From the NCBI GenBank assembly GCA_025354885.1, contig JANXLY010000058.1, forward strand, positions 1-64,000: DNA of 64,000 bases, read 5' to 3'. The notes under the pieces were generated by a model that did not search any database, was not told the origin of the DNA, and saw nothing but the letters and a program-made list of their open reading frames with translations. How positions within the stretch are numbered: position 1 is the stretch's first letter; every line of letters begins with the position of its first letter. The position numbers and the translations under genes were made by a program. Of the stretch, positions 25,949 through 34,604 are shown in pieces. The DNA is from Acidobacteriota bacterium. GTDB lineage: Bacteria; Acidobacteriota; Terriglobia; Bryobacterales; Bryobacteraceae.

Positions 25949-26842
25949 CTAAAACACACCCGGTGACGCCCGCATCTGACTCAGCACGCGCAAGCACCGC
26001 GAGCGCACATAATCGTTCTCATCACGGCGGATTACTTCTTGCAAGGTGCCAACGATTTCTGCCGGAGGACGATCCACTAAAAGATCAATCGCCTGCACAC
26101 GCAAATTCGGATTGCTGTCTTTGAGCAGCACTCGGGTCAGTGCCTGCCGGACTTCAGAGTCGTTCACATGTGGACGCAGAGCTTCGAGCGCACGCAAGCG
26201 GACACTTGGGCTATCGTCGTGCTCCAGCGTCTGCATGATTGCCTTGCGCACATCATCGCGATTGCAGCGATTGCGCAATAAATCGACACTTTCAAGCCGC
26301 ATCCCCGCATCCGGCGATTGCCTCGTCGCCGCCATCAACGCCTGCTCGATACCCGCTTCACTCAGAGCGCCTTCAATCATCCTCTGGCGCGGCTCCTCTA
26401 GCACAATCTGCACCATGCCATTGCCAGTACCCTGAATCGTCCGGATTGTGGAAGTAGGCAACCCGGCGGCTGAGACCGACTTCCGTTCCTCCACCTGCCT
26501 ACCCGCATAAAAACTCAGTGCCAGCATAGCGAAGCCAATCGCCGGCCTCATCAAGCGAGGCCAAGCTGGCATCCAGTCACGCAATTGACCAAACCAGGTA
26601 GACTTCACCGCAGTCTCGGCCTGCAAGTGGTGTCTAAATGCCTGCCGACATTGTCCGAGCAGGGCTGGTGGAGGCTCAATCTCAACCTGATTCATCAAAC
26701 GCAGAATCGAACGGTGTTCTTCAATCAACGACTGGCAATGGGGACACTGCCCGGCGTGGCCTTCGAACTCTTCCTCTTCGTCGAAGTCCAGCTCCCCGAA
26801 AACATAAAGCTCAACCCGGTCTTTGACGAAATCGCAGTTCAT
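25949..26842 (-). CDS. anti-sigma factor with zinc finger, membrane helix and HEAT repeats
   Basis: The 297 aa product starts at ATG 26842, overlapping the sigma gene stop (ATGA). Residues 1-45 form a ZAS-type zf-HC2 domain (MNCDFVKDRVELYVFGELD, then GHAGQCPHC, an H-x3-C-x2-C motif). A membrane helix follows at about 105-125 (AIGFAMLALSFYAG). The outer part (~175-295) has consecutive HEAT-like helices such as SPSVRLRALEALRPHVND and NPNLRVQAIDLLVDRPP. It should hold the ECF factor inactive and sense something through the periplasmic HEAT array. Confidence 0.85.
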   Translation of the reverse strand: MNCDFVKDRVELYVFGELDFDEEEEFEGHAGQCPHCQSLIEEHRSILRLMNQVEIEPPPALLGQCRQAFRHHLQAETAVKSTWFGQLRDWMPAWPRLMRPAIGFAMLALSFYAGRQVEERKSVSAAGLPTSTIRTIQGTGNGMVQIVLEEPRQRMIEGALSEAGIEQALMAATRQSPDAGMRLESVDLLRNRCNRDDVRKAIMQTLEHDDSPSVRLRALEALRPHVNDSEVRQALTRVLLKDSNPNLRVQAIDLLVDRPPAEIVGTLQEVIRRDENDYVRSRCLRVLSQMRASPGVF

Positions 26843-27408
26843 ACAAAATCCCCGAGTGCTGCCCGCATTTTTTGCGTGGCGCGGAACAGACAATTCTTGG
26901 CGGCTTCTTCGGTGGTACCCAAACCCTCGCCAATGGCCCGCAAACGCATCCCCTGGTAGTGTCGCATTTCAAAAACCATACGTTCCCGAGGCGTAAATCC
27001 CGACAATGTAGACTCGATTTTCTCGCGCAACTCGCGACTCAGCAGTTTGCGTTGCGGATCGAGATCCGCACGATGGTCGGTGGCCATTTCCAGCCGATCT
27101 TTCGGTCCATCACTGGTTTCAACAACCGCTGGCTCTTCCTTGCGAACCTTCTTCTTGCGCAAGGCATCGAGGCAAAGATTCGTCACGATGCGGTAAAGCC
27201 AAGTGTGAAAGCTGCAATCAAAGCGGAACTTCTCCAGATTCTTGTGCACTCGGAGAAAGGCTTCCTGATAGATGTCGTAGGCCTCTTCGCTCGAACGGAG
27301 GAGATTAAAGGCGAGGCGCAAAACCTGCTGGTCATAAGTCATGACCAGGGCTTCAAAGGCGTCCTGGTCACCGGCCTGCGCGGCCCGTATCAATGCGGCT
27401 TCGTCCAT
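26839..27408 (-). CDS. ECF RNA polymerase sigma factor
   Basis: The 189 aa product starts at the ATG at 27408; the track start at 27648 lies inside rpsA. Region 2 is DQDAFEALVMTYDQQVLRLAFNLLRSSEEAYDIYQEAFLRVHKNL, with FHTWLYRIVTNLCLDALRKKK. Region 4 is ESTLSGFTPRERMVFEMRHYQGM followed by AIGEGLGTTEEAAKNCLFRATQKMR. It is a group 4 sigma factor controlled by the membrane anti-sigma factor encoded next to it. Confidence 0.92.
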   Translation of the reverse strand: MDEAALIRAAQAGDQDAFEALVMTYDQQVLRLAFNLLRSSEEAYDIYQEAFLRVHKNLEKFRFDCSFHTWLYRIVTNLCLDALRKKKVRKEEPAVVETSDGPKDRLEMATDHRADLDPQRKLLSRELREKIESTLSGFTPRERMVFEMRHYQGMRLRAIGEGLGTTEEAAKNCLFRATQKMRAALGDFV

Positions 27409-27486
27409 ATTGCGTCGATCTGCGGGCAGCCGTAGCGTTGCCGCAAGCACCGCCTGCCCTGGAATTTGATAGCTCACCACTGCTTT

Positions 27487-27511
27487 GGACGGGCCAGAGG
27501 AAAAAATGTCA
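27487..27511 (-). promoter_or_regulatory. possible ECF autoregulatory promoter
   Basis: In the 139 bp between rpsA and the sigma gene, the minus strand reads TGACATTTTTT, about ten bases, and then CCGTCC. This TGAC...CGTC arrangement recalls ECF-type promoters and sits about 80 bp upstream of the sigma start codon. The call is from pattern alone. Confidence 0.3.
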
Positions 27512-27547
27512 CGCGGGCAACAAAAAAATCCTGCTCCCCTCGAAAAA

Positions 27548-29257
27548 TTAGTCAGCCAGCGAAATTTCGATGCGTTTCTGAGCCACATCCATCGCTGTGA
27601 TTTTGAACTGACGGATCTGCCCGACGTGAACCTGATTCTTGTCCGCATCGTCGCCCGCGCCTTCTTTCCATCGCGCGTTCAACATCGCGCTCAGGGAGGT
27701 GAGGTCGGCCTTGCCGGATCCACCCGCACTGGCGCTCGCCCCTTCCGGTTTAGGGAGCGGACAATTCACAGTGACGCCTTCAGCGAGTTGCACCTTGGCA
27801 CGGCCCTCTTTGACATCGCTCACTCGCCCTGTTATCACCTCGCCCACCTGGTGTTCGGCAATAAAATGATCTGCGCTGGTTGGCTCAAGCTGTTTGATAC
27901 TCAAACGAATCCTGCGCCGGTCCACTTCAAATTCGGTGACGGCGGCCTTGACGATCTGGCCGACTTTCAGTATGTCCTTCGGGTGTTCAATCCGCTTTTC
28001 ACGCGTGATGTCCGCAACGTGAATCATGCCCTCAACGCCAGGGCCAAGAGCGATGAAGGCACCAAAAATCTGCAAGTCCGTTACAGCCGCTTCGACCACA
28101 GATCCCAGTGGGTACTTTAACTTCGCAGCTGCCCACGGGTCTTCTACCAACTGCTTCAACCCAAGACCGATCTTGCGTTCGCCCGGCTTCAGATCGAGGA
28201 TCTGCACTTCTACGATGTCGTCGATCTTTACAACGTCCTCCGCCTTGCGGATCCGCTTGTCCCAGGTCAGATCGATCATGCGGATCAACCCTTCGATGCC
28301 AGGCATCAATTCGACAAACGCTCCAAAGTCTGCGAGGCGCATCACTTTACCCTGCAGGCGTTGGCCCACCTGGAATTGGTCGGCTACCTGAGCCCAGGGC
28401 TCTGGCTGCAACTGCTTCATGCCGAGCGAGATCTTGCGCGTAGTGGCGTTGACCTTGAGAACCTTGACTTCTACTTCGTCCCCTTCTTTGAGAAGGTCTG
28501 AGGGCTTGGCGATGCGTGTCCAGCTCATGTCGCTGACGTGCAGCAATCCATCCACTTCGCCAATCGTGACAAAAGCACCAAAGTCAGTGAGCGTGCGCAC
28601 GCGACCCTTGAGCACCGTGCCCTCGGCAATCGTCGAGAACGCTTCCTGCTTGCGCACTGCAGACTGCTCTTCGAGCAGCACGCGACGGTCCACCACTACG
28701 TCTTCTTTTTCTTTATCAAATTTAGTGATGCGACATTCAATCTTCTGCCCCACCAGCTTGGCCATCTCGCTCACATCGCGAGCCCCACTGCGGGATGCCG
28801 GCATAAAGGCCCGCTCACCCACATCGACACGCAACCCACCCTTCACCACTTCCAGCACGGTGCCAGTAACGGTGACCTTGTTCTCAAAGGCCTGTTCGAT
28901 GCCGCTCCAGTCTTTTGGTGCCTCTACCTTCTGCACGGCGAGGCGATAATAGCCCGTGTCCGTGCGTCCAGCAACGCTGACCTCGAGGGTCTGGCCCAGT
29001 TGCACGATCACTTCGCCATCGCGCCCCTTTACCAGATCGAGAGGCAGCAGGCCTTCCATCTTGCGACGGATATCGACAACCACACCGTCAGGGGTGATTC
29101 GCAGTACCTGTCCTTTGATCATGCCGCGACCGACATTTTCGCCGTCCGGCTTCTTTTGCGTTTCAAATTCACGCAAGATATCGCCGAAACCGCTGTCCGC
29201 TAGGTTTTCCGTTGTTTCCAGATCTAGATCCGGGTTCAAAGGCTGAGTGTTTTCCAT
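27548..29257 (-). CDS. rpsA: 30S ribosomal protein S1
   Basis: The 569 aa product has six tandem S1 (OB-fold) domains. The first two are divergent (about 45-110 and 130-195). Four better-conserved repeats carry GRVRTLTDFGAFVTIGEVDGLLHVSDMSW, GKVMRLADFGAFVELMPGIEGLIR, AAVTDLQIFGAFIALGPGVEGMIHVAD and GRVSDVKEGRAKVQLAEG. S1 binds mRNA leaders on the 30S subunit. The ATG at 29257 lies 43 bp from the divergent aminotransferase gene. Confidence 0.95.
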   Translation of the reverse strand: MENTQPLNPDLDLETTENLADSGFGDILREFETQKKPDGENVGRGMIKGQVLRITPDGVVVDIRRKMEGLLPLDLVKGRDGEVIVQLGQTLEVSVAGRTDTGYYRLAVQKVEAPKDWSGIEQAFENKVTVTGTVLEVVKGGLRVDVGERAFMPASRSGARDVSEMAKLVGQKIECRITKFDKEKEDVVVDRRVLLEEQSAVRKQEAFSTIAEGTVLKGRVRTLTDFGAFVTIGEVDGLLHVSDMSWTRIAKPSDLLKEGDEVEVKVLKVNATTRKISLGMKQLQPEPWAQVADQFQVGQRLQGKVMRLADFGAFVELMPGIEGLIRMIDLTWDKRIRKAEDVVKIDDIVEVQILDLKPGERKIGLGLKQLVEDPWAAAKLKYPLGSVVEAAVTDLQIFGAFIALGPGVEGMIHVADITREKRIEHPKDILKVGQIVKAAVTEFEVDRRRIRLSIKQLEPTSADHFIAEHQVGEVITGRVSDVKEGRAKVQLAEGVTVNCPLPKPEGASASAGGSGKADLTSLSAMLNARWKEGAGDDADKNQVHVGQIRQFKITAMDVAQKRIEISLAD

Positions 29258-29300
29258 GGAATTAATACCGATCCGTGAGAGTATTTTTATAGTCTCATAG

Positions 29301-30494
29301 ATGAAACGCCGACTCTTCCTTCAAAGTTCTACCCTTGCCGCCTTGTCTCCCGCACCGGCCGCCAATGACGATGCCGCCTGGCTCAAAATTCGCAAGGAAC
29401 AATTCGCCTTGCCGGAGTGGCGGGCCTATCTCAACACCGGTAGCGTCGGCGCTGCACCCAACCGTGTTGTCAAGGCGAGTAACGACTATTTGGCCCAGGG
29501 CGCAAGCTACTCTACCGATCAATACCCGCGCTGGGGCTACGAAGCGATGGACTCTCACCGGATCGCTCTCGCCAAATTTCTTGGCACCAGCAAAGAAGAA
29601 CTCGCACTCACCCACAACGCCACGGAATCGATGAGCCTCATCGCAAATGGGCTTGATCTCAAGAGCGGGGACGAAGTGTTGATGACCGATCAGGAGCATC
29701 CTTCCGGACGTGGCTGCTGGCTGCTCAAGCAGGCCCGTACCGGCATTCGCGTCCGAGAAGCCAAGATCCCGATTCCGCCCAAGAGCTCCGACGAAATCGC
29801 CGACGCGCTTCTTTCGCAGATCAGGCCCGAGACCCGCGTTCTTTCTTTCTCTGGTATCACTACGCATTCCGGCCTGCTCTTTCCGATTCGCAAGATCTGC
29901 GATGCCGCGCGTGCCAAGGGCATCATTACGGTAGTCGACGGCGCACACCTCGCAGGTCAGGTCCCCTTTCGCCTCGACGATCTTGGTTGCGATGTTTTCG
30001 CCGGCAGTCTGCACAAATGGATGCTCACGCCCCCAGGCTGCGGTGTCCTCTATGTACATCGCGATTTCCAGCGCAAGCTCTGGCCCACCATTGTTGTCGA
30101 TGGCTGGCAGAACTCGAAGGATGCTGTGAAATATATGCAGCTCGGCTGCAACAACCGCGCCGAGCTCGAAGGCGTGCTCGAAGCGTTGCGCTTTATCGAC
30201 GAGCTTGGTGCCCAGCGCATTTACGACCGCATCCATCATCTGGCGCAATACGCTTACAGCCGTGCCAAACAGTTCCCCTACGTCAAGCTGCTTAGCTCCC
30301 CCAATCCCGCTCTGTATGGAGGTATGGTGGCTTTTGAAGTGGACCGGCCTGATTACACGCCCCTCTGGACCAAGCTCGCACAGCGCAAAGTCTGGACTCT
30401 TCGAGGCCCCAAGATCCGCATCTCCTCGCACATCCACACGCGCCCCTCCGACATCGATCTCTTCTTCGACACCCTCAAAGAAGTCTTCGGTTAA
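29301..30494 (+). CDS. secreted class V aminotransferase-like PLP enzyme
   Basis: The 397 aa product has a Tat-like N-terminus (MKRRLFLQSSTLAALSPAPA). The fold-type I PLP enzyme of the cysteine desulfurase/isopenicillin-N epimerase group has NTGSVGAAPN, NATESMSLIANGL, VVDGAHLAGQ (D213 and H216, cofactor contacts) and GSLHKWMLTPPGCG (Schiff-base K239). A PLP enzyme with a Tat signal would be exported folded with cofactor. No desulfurase Cys loop is evident, so epimerase or lyase activity is as likely as desulfuration. Confidence 0.8.
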   Translation: MKRRLFLQSSTLAALSPAPAANDDAAWLKIRKEQFALPEWRAYLNTGSVGAAPNRVVKASNDYLAQGASYSTDQYPRWGYEAMDSHRIALAKFLGTSKEELALTHNATESMSLIANGLDLKSGDEVLMTDQEHPSGRGCWLLKQARTGIRVREAKIPIPPKSSDEIADALLSQIRPETRVLSFSGITTHSGLLFPIRKICDAARAKGIITVVDGAHLAGQVPFRLDDLGCDVFAGSLHKWMLTPPGCGVLYVHRDFQRKLWPTIVVDGWQNSKDAVKYMQLGCNNRAELEGVLEALRFIDELGAQRIYDRIHHLAQYAYSRAKQFPYVKLLSSPNPALYGGMVAFEVDRPDYTPLWTKLAQRKVWTLRGPKIRISSHIHTRPSDIDLFFDTLKEVFG

Positions 30495-30500
30495 TTGCGG

Positions 30501-31199
30501 CTAGTTGCGATTGAGTCGATAACCTACGCCGCGCACCGTCAGCAGGCATTCCGGATGCGCCGGGTCCGTCTCGATATATTTGCGCAGCCGCACTATAAAA
30601 TTGTCGATCGCCCGCGTGTCGGTATCGCTTTGCACCTGCCAGACTTTGTCGAGTAATTCGGCGCGGCTCACTACCTCGCCCTCATGGGCAAGCAGATACT
30701 TCAGCAAGTTCACCTCGAGTAGCGTGAGCGGCTGGCGTTCGCCCTCAACTTCAATCTCCAGCGTCTTGAAGTAGATCGTACGCCCATTGATCACGATGTT
30801 TTCTGCCGGCTCCTGCGCAGTGGTTGCCAGCCACTCCCGCCGCCGCATCAAGCCTTTGATGCGGGCAATCAAAACGCCCAGATCAAAGGGCTTGGCCAGA
30901 TAGTCGTCTGCTCCGGCGGCGATCCCTTTCACGACATCATCGGGACGGCTGCGCGCGGTCAGCATTAACGTTGGCAGAAAATGACGCGCATCGCGCAATC
31001 GCCGAATCACCTCAAATCCATCGATGCCCGGCAACATGACGTCGAGAACAAGCAAATCGTAGCGTTGCTTCTTAGCTTCGAAATCGGCGAGTGCATCTTC
31101 GCCAGATTCCCGCACGGTCACATCAAAGCCTTCGGCCTCCAGATTGAATCGCAATCCTTCTGCCAGATGTTGTTCGTCTTCCACTACCAATACATGCAT
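30501..31199 (-). CDS. OmpR-family response regulator
   Basis: The 232 aa product has a receiver domain with acidic pocket VVEDEQ, phosphoacceptor D53 in LLVLDVMLPG, the Thr in LMLTARS and Lys in YLAKPFD. A winged-helix output domain follows (VNLLKYLLAHEGEVVSRAELLDKVW, DTRAIDNFIVRLRKYIE). It acts on DNA when phosphorylated by the kinase encoded just upstream. The two overlap as ATGA at 31197-31201. Target genes are not evident. Confidence 0.95.
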   Translation of the reverse strand: MHVLVVEDEQHLAEGLRFNLEAEGFDVTVRESGEDALADFEAKKQRYDLLVLDVMLPGIDGFEVIRRLRDARHFLPTLMLTARSRPDDVVKGIAAGADDYLAKPFDLGVLIARIKGLMRRREWLATTAQEPAENIVINGRTIYFKTLEIEVEGERQPLTLLEVNLLKYLLAHEGEVVSRAELLDKVWQVQSDTDTRAIDNFIVRLRKYIETDPAHPECLLTVRGVGYRLNRN

Positions 31200-32131
31200 C
31201 AGCTCACCAAACCTTTGGGCCTGAATTCACTCTGTAATTCCATTGTGAAGGTGCTCCCCAGTCCTGCGCCGCCACTCTCGGCGTAGACGCGTCCCCCATA
31301 TCGTTTCGCCACGCTGCGCACGATAAACAAGCCGAGCCCTGTGCCTTTCACCTTCTGTGAATTGATTCCTGGAATTCGATAAAAACGCGCGAAGATCCGC
31401 TTCAGTTCCGCCTTGGCCATGCCCATGCCCTGGTCTCGAACTTTCACAGCCACACTGTGCGGGGTCAGTCGCTCCAGTTTGATCGTGACTTTCACATCAC
31501 CTGCAGAATACTTGACCGCATTCTCGATCAGATTGCTCACCGCGCTTTTCAGTTCTTGTGCGTCGCCGCGTACAATCGCCTGATCGCCCGTGGGCAGCTT
31601 CTTCTCGACATGCAGACGATCATTCTCGAGGTGATGCCGTTCCTGTGCCACCTGCACGCAATCGGCGATGACATCCGTCATAGAGACTTCATGTTTGCCG
31701 CGATCATTGCGGTTGCCGATGCTGCTTGCCTCCAGCACCTGTTCGATCGTACCCATGAGGCGGTTGGAATCGTCGAGCATGATCCGGTAGAACTCGCGGC
31801 GTTTGGTTTCGGGGACTTCGCGCCGCTCCAGCGTTTCGAGATAGAGCTTGATCGAGGCAACCGGGGTTTTCAGTTCATGTGTTACCGCATTCAGGAATGC
31901 GTCATGCTGTTCGTTCTTGCGAATAGCGCGGACGAGGAAAATTGTATTCAACACCATGCCAGCGATGGCGAGTAAGAAGAAAATCAGGCCAAGGACGAAA
32001 TAGATTCCGGTACGCCAGTTCAGCACGATCCAGCCGAAACTGAGCACTACCGTCAGGACAATGACAACGATCCCCAGCACCGTGAAGAGGATCGCCTGCC
32101 GTCGCCGTCCGGGCATGATCATACTATCCAT
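31199..32131 (-). CDS. membrane sensor histidine kinase
   Basis: The 310 aa product has two membrane helices (about 12-35 and 42-68) with almost no periplasmic loop, so it probably senses the membrane or an internal signal. The H-box is NAVTHELKTPVAS with H85. The ATPase domain has NLIENAVKYS (N), VRDQGMGMA (G1) and GTGLGLFIVRSVA (G2). It is a complete HPK1-type kinase. The start overlaps the 3' end of the AlkZ-like gene by 13 bases, which suggests cotranscription from that gene. Confidence 0.92.
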   Translation of the reverse strand: MDSMIMPGRRRQAILFTVLGIVVIVLTVVLSFGWIVLNWRTGIYFVLGLIFFLLAIAGMVLNTIFLVRAIRKNEQHDAFLNAVTHELKTPVASIKLYLETLERREVPETKRREFYRIMLDDSNRLMGTIEQVLEASSIGNRNDRGKHEVSMTDVIADCVQVAQERHHLENDRLHVEKKLPTGDQAIVRGDAQELKSAVSNLIENAVKYSAGDVKVTIKLERLTPHSVAVKVRDQGMGMAKAELKRIFARFYRIPGINSQKVKGTGLGLFIVRSVAKRYGGRVYAESGGAGLGSTFTMELQSEFRPKGLVS

Positions 32132-33198
32132 CTAACATCAAGATGACCCTGCTCTGCTTCAGCAAATTGCAAGAGACGCTCGCCCTCAGCCTGAATCGCA
32201 TCGCGAACGGCCTTCGGCTGCCTGCCGAAGATCTCAACTACGAGACGAGTCTGCTTCTTGTCTTTTTCGAGCTTCCAGGCACCAGAGACCAAACCGTCCA
32301 CCAGCACCGTGGCGCGCACTCTCCCCGCTGTGAGAAAAACCTGCTTGCGATGCACCTCCGGGACGATGCGCGAGCGGTCTGCGTGCGCGAGCACGAGGTT
32401 GTCGTATTCGGCGACGAAGCGCAAGGGAGCGGGAATGTCACCGGGGATGATTTTGGTCTTTGGTAAGTCGTAGAGGATGCGCCCGTCTTCGTCCTTGTAA
32501 GTGCTGAGTTCATCGCGCATTGCTTCCATCGTTTTGCCGATTGCGCTGAAGCCCGCCCAGGCTGCGATGTCCTTGGGCGTCGCTGGGCCAAAGGCCGCCA
32601 GATAGCTGCGGACCAGGCGCGTCGCGTCAGCCTTGGGCGCGACTTCGACAAGCACATAACGTGCCGCTGTACCGCCCTTCCATGAGCCAGCCGGACTCAC
32701 CTGCACGAGTGGCAGATGGGTTCGCACCCCGTATTCCATGGCCTCTTTGTTCCAGGCGGGGAAGCGCTTGAGCAGCTCGTCGCTCAGCGCTCTCATCGAG
32801 ATCGGTCCAGCGTTTAGAATTTCCCGCGCCACTTGGCAAAGAGGTTGGACTTCGATGCTGGATTTACGAACGCCAAAGAAGCCCTGCCAGGCACGTTCGA
32901 GGGCGGGTTGAAGGATGGGTCGGATCCAGGTGTAGTCGGAGGCTCTCACCCAGTGCAGCGTGGATCGTAGCAAGGCTGCCCGCACTGCTTTACCCTGATC
33001 ACGCAATTTCATCAAGTCAGATGGGCTAAAGCCTTCCACACGCGACCAAAGTCCGAAGTACGGCGGGCTGGCGACTTGGGCCTGTAGCGCTACCAACCGC
33101 TCCAGCGCCTGCAAGGTCTTCACTTTCGAAGGTGCCAAGAGCAGTTGGCGGTCGAGCAGCGTCCGGTTCAATTCGCGTTGAGTGATCGTTTTCGCCAT
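32119..33198 (-). CDS. AlkZ-like winged-helix DNA glycosylase-family protein
   Basis: The product starts at ATG 33198 (MAKTITQRELNRTLLDRQLLL) and is 359 aa. It has repeated winged-helix units (AREILNAGPISMRALSDELLKRFP; YLAAFGPATPKDIAAWAGFS) and QAQVASPPYFGLWSRVEGF, as in the AlkZ/HTH_42 family. That family includes bacterial glycosylases that unhook interstrand crosslinks using a QxQ or QxD motif; LQAQVAS fits it (Q-A-Q). Substrate is inferred only from family. It diverges from the AAA ATPase gene by just 23 bp. Confidence 0.82.
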   Translation of the reverse strand: MAKTITQRELNRTLLDRQLLLAPSKVKTLQALERLVALQAQVASPPYFGLWSRVEGFSPSDLMKLRDQGKAVRAALLRSTLHWVRASDYTWIRPILQPALERAWQGFFGVRKSSIEVQPLCQVAREILNAGPISMRALSDELLKRFPAWNKEAMEYGVRTHLPLVQVSPAGSWKGGTAARYVLVEVAPKADATRLVRSYLAAFGPATPKDIAAWAGFSAIGKTMEAMRDELSTYKDEDGRILYDLPKTKIIPGDIPAPLRFVAEYDNLVLAHADRSRIVPEVHRKQVFLTAGRVRATVLVDGLVSGAWKLEKDKKQTRLVVEIFGRQPKAVRDAIQAEGERLLQFAEAEQGHLDVRWIV

Positions 33199-33221
33199 GC
33201 GCTTCCGGTACGATAACAAAG

Positions 33222-34604
33222 ATGGCCTCACACGCGACCCTAACTTTGCTCCGGCCTGCGAAAACTCTTGTAGAGGCCGCAATCACTTTAGAGCCCTCTC
33301 CACTTGCAACCAACGAGGAACTCGATGCCTTCTACCGCGAAGAGGTACAGACGGTGCGCGGCGTGGATCGTCTGGGCCGAATCAAGCTTGAATTGAGCGA
33401 TGCAATTGGACAGAACCGTCCCTACAAAGCTTTTTTGATGGGGCATCCTGGTGTTGGGAAAACCACAGAACTCCTGCGCCTCACTCGCTCTTTCTCCGAT
33501 CAATTGGAGCCACTACACCTCAGCGTAACCTCTGAGCTGAATCCGGGTAGCTTTCGCCATTACGATGTTCTTCTGCTGATCCTCATTCGACTCGTTGAGG
33601 CTGCGTCCAGTCCTGTGCTTATTGGCTTTGAAGAGCACAGCTTGAAGCCCTTGATGAAGCGCGTTTACGACAATCTATCGGGGAAATGGCAGGACTATCT
33701 CCAAACTCAAGAGGCCAACATTGAGGTTGGGATGGACCTCTTCATTGCCAAGGTGAAAGGCACTTTGAAGCAAGGCAGGACCTTCAAGAAAGATGAGCAA
33801 CGCTTCGAGGCATCCTTCGTATCTGAGCTCGTTGACTTGATCAATGACGTTTTCGACACTTGCAATGAGATCCTCTATCTCCACCACAAGAAGCAATGGA
33901 TCATTGTTGTCGAAGATTTTGAAAAGCTCGGCATTGAACAAGGGGCACTGGGAGCATTGTTTGGAGGATTACGCGCCAGCCTGCTCAGTCTCCACGCACA
34001 CATGCTCGTCACAATTCCAATCTGGTTGCACTACTCGCTGGATTCCCAGGATATTCTGCCATCCAATTTCCATCGCTTTGTTCTTCCTGACATCGCGGTA
34101 TATACAAAGGAAAAACAAGCAGACCGGGCTGTTATTGATGCGCTATCTGAAGTGATCCACTCCCGCATGAACTCGTCTTTGCTAGAGAAGGGGGTCGCGG
34201 AGCGTTGCATTCGGGCTTCGGGCGGGAGTCTTCGCGATCTTTTTACTCTCTTGCGAGAGAGCATGCTTTATGCGCGTCTCCGTGGGGCCGAGATCATTGC
34301 GTTGAAAGATGTGGATTTCGCAATCCAGGACTTACGCAGCGATTACAAGCTGCGCCTTGGCTCCACTGCTACCAGCCAACCGGGAGTGAGTCTCGAGCAG
34401 AAGCTGGATCGGCTGGCTCTAATTTACAAGCGCGAAGATTCCACCGTTGAAGTGCCTGATGCTGTTCTATACAACCTGCTCCGGCAACGGTTTGTGCTTC
34501 AGTACAACGGCACGGCCTGGATGGGGATACATAGTTTGGCCGTGGATCTTCTAATGGAATTTGGCCGCCTTGAGCCAAATTCTCCTGGCGGTAGCTTGGC
34601 TTGA
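33222..34604 (+). CDS. AAA-type ATPase with C-terminal winged-helix-like region, partner of a TPR protein
   Basis: The 460 aa product has Walker A GHPGVGKTT (74-82) and Walker B-like WIIVVEDFEKL (226-236), where the usual DE is ED. A sensor-like HMLVTIPIWLHY and ASGGSLRDLFTLLRESMLYAR, resembling sensor 2/lid helices, follow. A C-terminal region (~390-455) reads LALIYKREDSTVEVPDAVLYNLL, then WMGIHSLAVDLLMEF, possibly winged-helix. The general shape recalls ORC/STAND-like ATPases used as switches. The stop overlaps the TTG start of the next gene (TTGA), implying a two-component unit. The precise family was not recognised. Confidence 0.72.
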   Translation: MASHATLTLLRPAKTLVEAAITLEPSPLATNEELDAFYREEVQTVRGVDRLGRIKLELSDAIGQNRPYKAFLMGHPGVGKTTELLRLTRSFSDQLEPLHLSVTSELNPGSFRHYDVLLLILIRLVEAASSPVLIGFEEHSLKPLMKRVYDNLSGKWQDYLQTQEANIEVGMDLFIAKVKGTLKQGRTFKKDEQRFEASFVSELVDLINDVFDTCNEILYLHHKKQWIIVVEDFEKLGIEQGALGALFGGLRASLLSLHAHMLVTIPIWLHYSLDSQDILPSNFHRFVLPDIAVYTKEKQADRAVIDALSEVIHSRMNSSLLEKGVAERCIRASGGSLRDLFTLLRESMLYARLRGAEIIALKDVDFAIQDLRSDYKLRLGSTATSQPGVSLEQKLDRLALIYKREDSTVEVPDAVLYNLLRQRFVLQYNGTAWMGIHSLAVDLLMEFGRLEPNSPGGSLA

